From Chloroflexota bacterium (GTDB lineage Bacteria > Chloroflexota > Anaerolineae > Anaerolineales > UBA11579): a stretch of 6,951 nt of DNA. A program made the position numbers and the translations under genes. The notes beneath the pieces are model-generated. The model had not been told where the DNA came from, did no database searches, and saw nothing but the letters and a program-made list of their open reading frames with translations. Within the stretch, counting starts at the first letter, position 1; every line of letters starts with the position of its first letter. Location: positions 727 through 7,677 of the forward strand of contig DNGN01000197.1 of assembly GCA_003486225.1 (NCBI GenBank), in the 5' to 3' direction. Shown piece by piece: positions 6,299-6,951 of the stretch.

Positions 6299-6322
6299 CG
6301 GATCATCTCGATTCCTTAATTG

Positions 6323-6349
6323 ATTGGTCTTAGTATACCATTGACCAAT
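6323..6349 (-). promoter_or_regulatory. Inverted repeat enclosing an extended -10 element upstream of the DUF3090 gene
   Basis: ATTGGTC (6323-6329) and GACCAAT (6343-6349) are perfect 7-base inverted copies 13 bases apart. On the minus strand the spacer contains TGG-TATACT (6340-6332), an extended -10 with a 5 of 6 hexamer. No -35 match is seen. This could be an internal promoter with an operator around it, or an RNA hairpin overlapping the phosphatase stop codon. Predicted transcription start is near 6325, about 25 bases before the DUF3090 ATG. Confidence 0.35.
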
Positions 6350-6951
6350 TAGTGTGAAGGTTTGTCTTCCGGTAATCGATACGGGATGTGGTTTAAATTA
6401 ATCAGCCAGGCGCCGTGGTTAGGCGCAATATGGAGCGTACTGACAGACGCTGGCTGAACGACCAGCCTTTGAAACAGATCCAGCGGCAGGCCGAGAAAAT
6501 AAGCCACTGCCAGTTTGATCATATCGCTGTGGCCAACACAGGCGATCAAATCTTTCGGTGCATGTTGTTCGCACAAGGCTGTGATTTCTTCGGCAATCCT
6601 CAGCTGAGCCTGTGCGAAGGATTCACCCTCCGGGAAACGAGCATGCGATGGGGCAGACTGCACAGTTTTCCACAGCGTTCTGCGGGAAAGCTGCTTGAGG
6701 GTTTTGTCCTGCCAGGTGCCATAATCCACCTCCAGCAGACCCTCACGCGGCAGGACCTCAAGCTTAAGCTTTTCCGCCAGCGGTGCAGCGGTTTGCATGG
6801 TACGGTCCAACGGGCTGCTGTACACCGCCTTGATCGGCAGGCCAGCCAGCGCGGCTGCCAATGCCTCGGCCTGGGCCCGGCCTTTCTCATTTAAATGCAC
6901 CCCTGGTTTTCGGCCAGCCAGCCGGCCTTTTTTTACATATTCATTTTCGCC
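6349..6951 (-). CDS. Partial histidine phosphatase, MSMEG_4193-type (TIGR03848)
   Basis: The frame is open from the right edge to TAA at 6351-6349, giving 200 residues without the extreme N-terminus. The first visible residues are GENEYVKKGRLAGRKPGVHL. The G is very probably the last residue of the catalytic RHG motif, so the phosphorylated histidine lies just outside the window; the start codon must be further right. A GTG at 6900 should not be taken as the start, because conserved family sequence continues upstream of it. Other histidine-phosphatase residues are in place (numbering from the first visible residue): SSPLDR with Arg50, GLLEVDYGTW with Glu74, and VGHSD with His141. Members of this subgroup were described as putative phosphomutases and occur with the DUF3090 and kinase-like genes, as here. 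It is the first visible gene of the leftward run. The expected reaction is phosphate removal or transfer on an unknown substrate. Confidence 0.88.
   Translation of the reverse strand, partial: GENEYVKKGRLAGRKPGVHLNEKGRAQAEALAAALAGLPIKAVYSSPLDRTMQTAAPLAEKLKLEVLPREGLLEVDYGTWQDKTLKQLSRRTLWKTVQSAPSHARFPEGESFAQAQLRIAEEITALCEQHAPKDLIACVGHSDMIKLAVAYFLGLPLDLFQRLVVQPASVSTLHIAPNHGAWLINLNHIPYRLPEDKPSH

Noticed and set aside
6415..6894. 159-codon open frame on the plus strand
   Set aside because: It is antisense to the histidine phosphatase, which has all its visible catalytic residues.

Overview
The window looks like a piece of a moderately GC-rich bacterial chromosome, most likely from Chloroflexota (Anaerolineae-like). 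This is an inference. It rests on a three-gene set known mainly from Actinobacteria but also present in Chloroflexi-type genomes, on start regions that look leaderless, and on the overall protein style. There is no rRNA, tRNA, CRISPR array, insertion sequence or phage gene that I can see.

Layout, left to right. (1) Bases 1-482, minus strand: the N-terminal half of a multi-pass membrane protein of the lysylphosphatidylglycerol-synthase-TM / UPF0104 flippase-like family, running off the left edge. (2) Bases 483-651: a divergent promoter region in which both genes have a -10 element only 6-9 bases from the start codon, so both may be leaderless. (3) Bases 652-2070, plus: a membrane-anchored extracytoplasmic protein with an SbsA-like Ig domain and a TolB/PD40-type beta-propeller. 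(4) Bases 2262-3149, plus: a conspicuously AT-rich gene for an LpxL/HtrB-type lysophospholipid acyltransferase, probably a recent arrival. (5) Bases 3302-3814, plus: a redoxin of the PRX_like1 type with a single active-site cysteine (CPWS). (6) A perfect 30-base palindrome at 3865-3894 acts as a shared terminator between converging genes. (7) Bases 6951-3937, minus strand: a compact four-gene run in the order histidine phosphatase (cut by the right edge), DUF3090 protein, PI3/4-kinase-like SCO1664-family protein, homoserine dehydrogenase (hom). The gaps are 50, 25 and 33 bases.

The most interesting part is the four-gene run. The first three genes are the kinase / DUF3090 / phosphatase trio described as a conserved but functionally unsolved Actinobacterial system (families TIGR03843, TIGR03847, TIGR03848). 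Here it is followed by hom rather than the mycothiol ligase gene that I recall lying near it in Actinobacteria. One protein resembles a small-molecule or lipid kinase, one a phosphatase or phosphomutase, and the third carries a C-terminal Cys/His zinc-ribbon-like tail. A phosphorylation/dephosphorylation cycle on an unknown substrate is the simplest reading. An inverted repeat enclosing a -10-like element lies between the phosphatase and DUF3090 genes and may be an internal control point.
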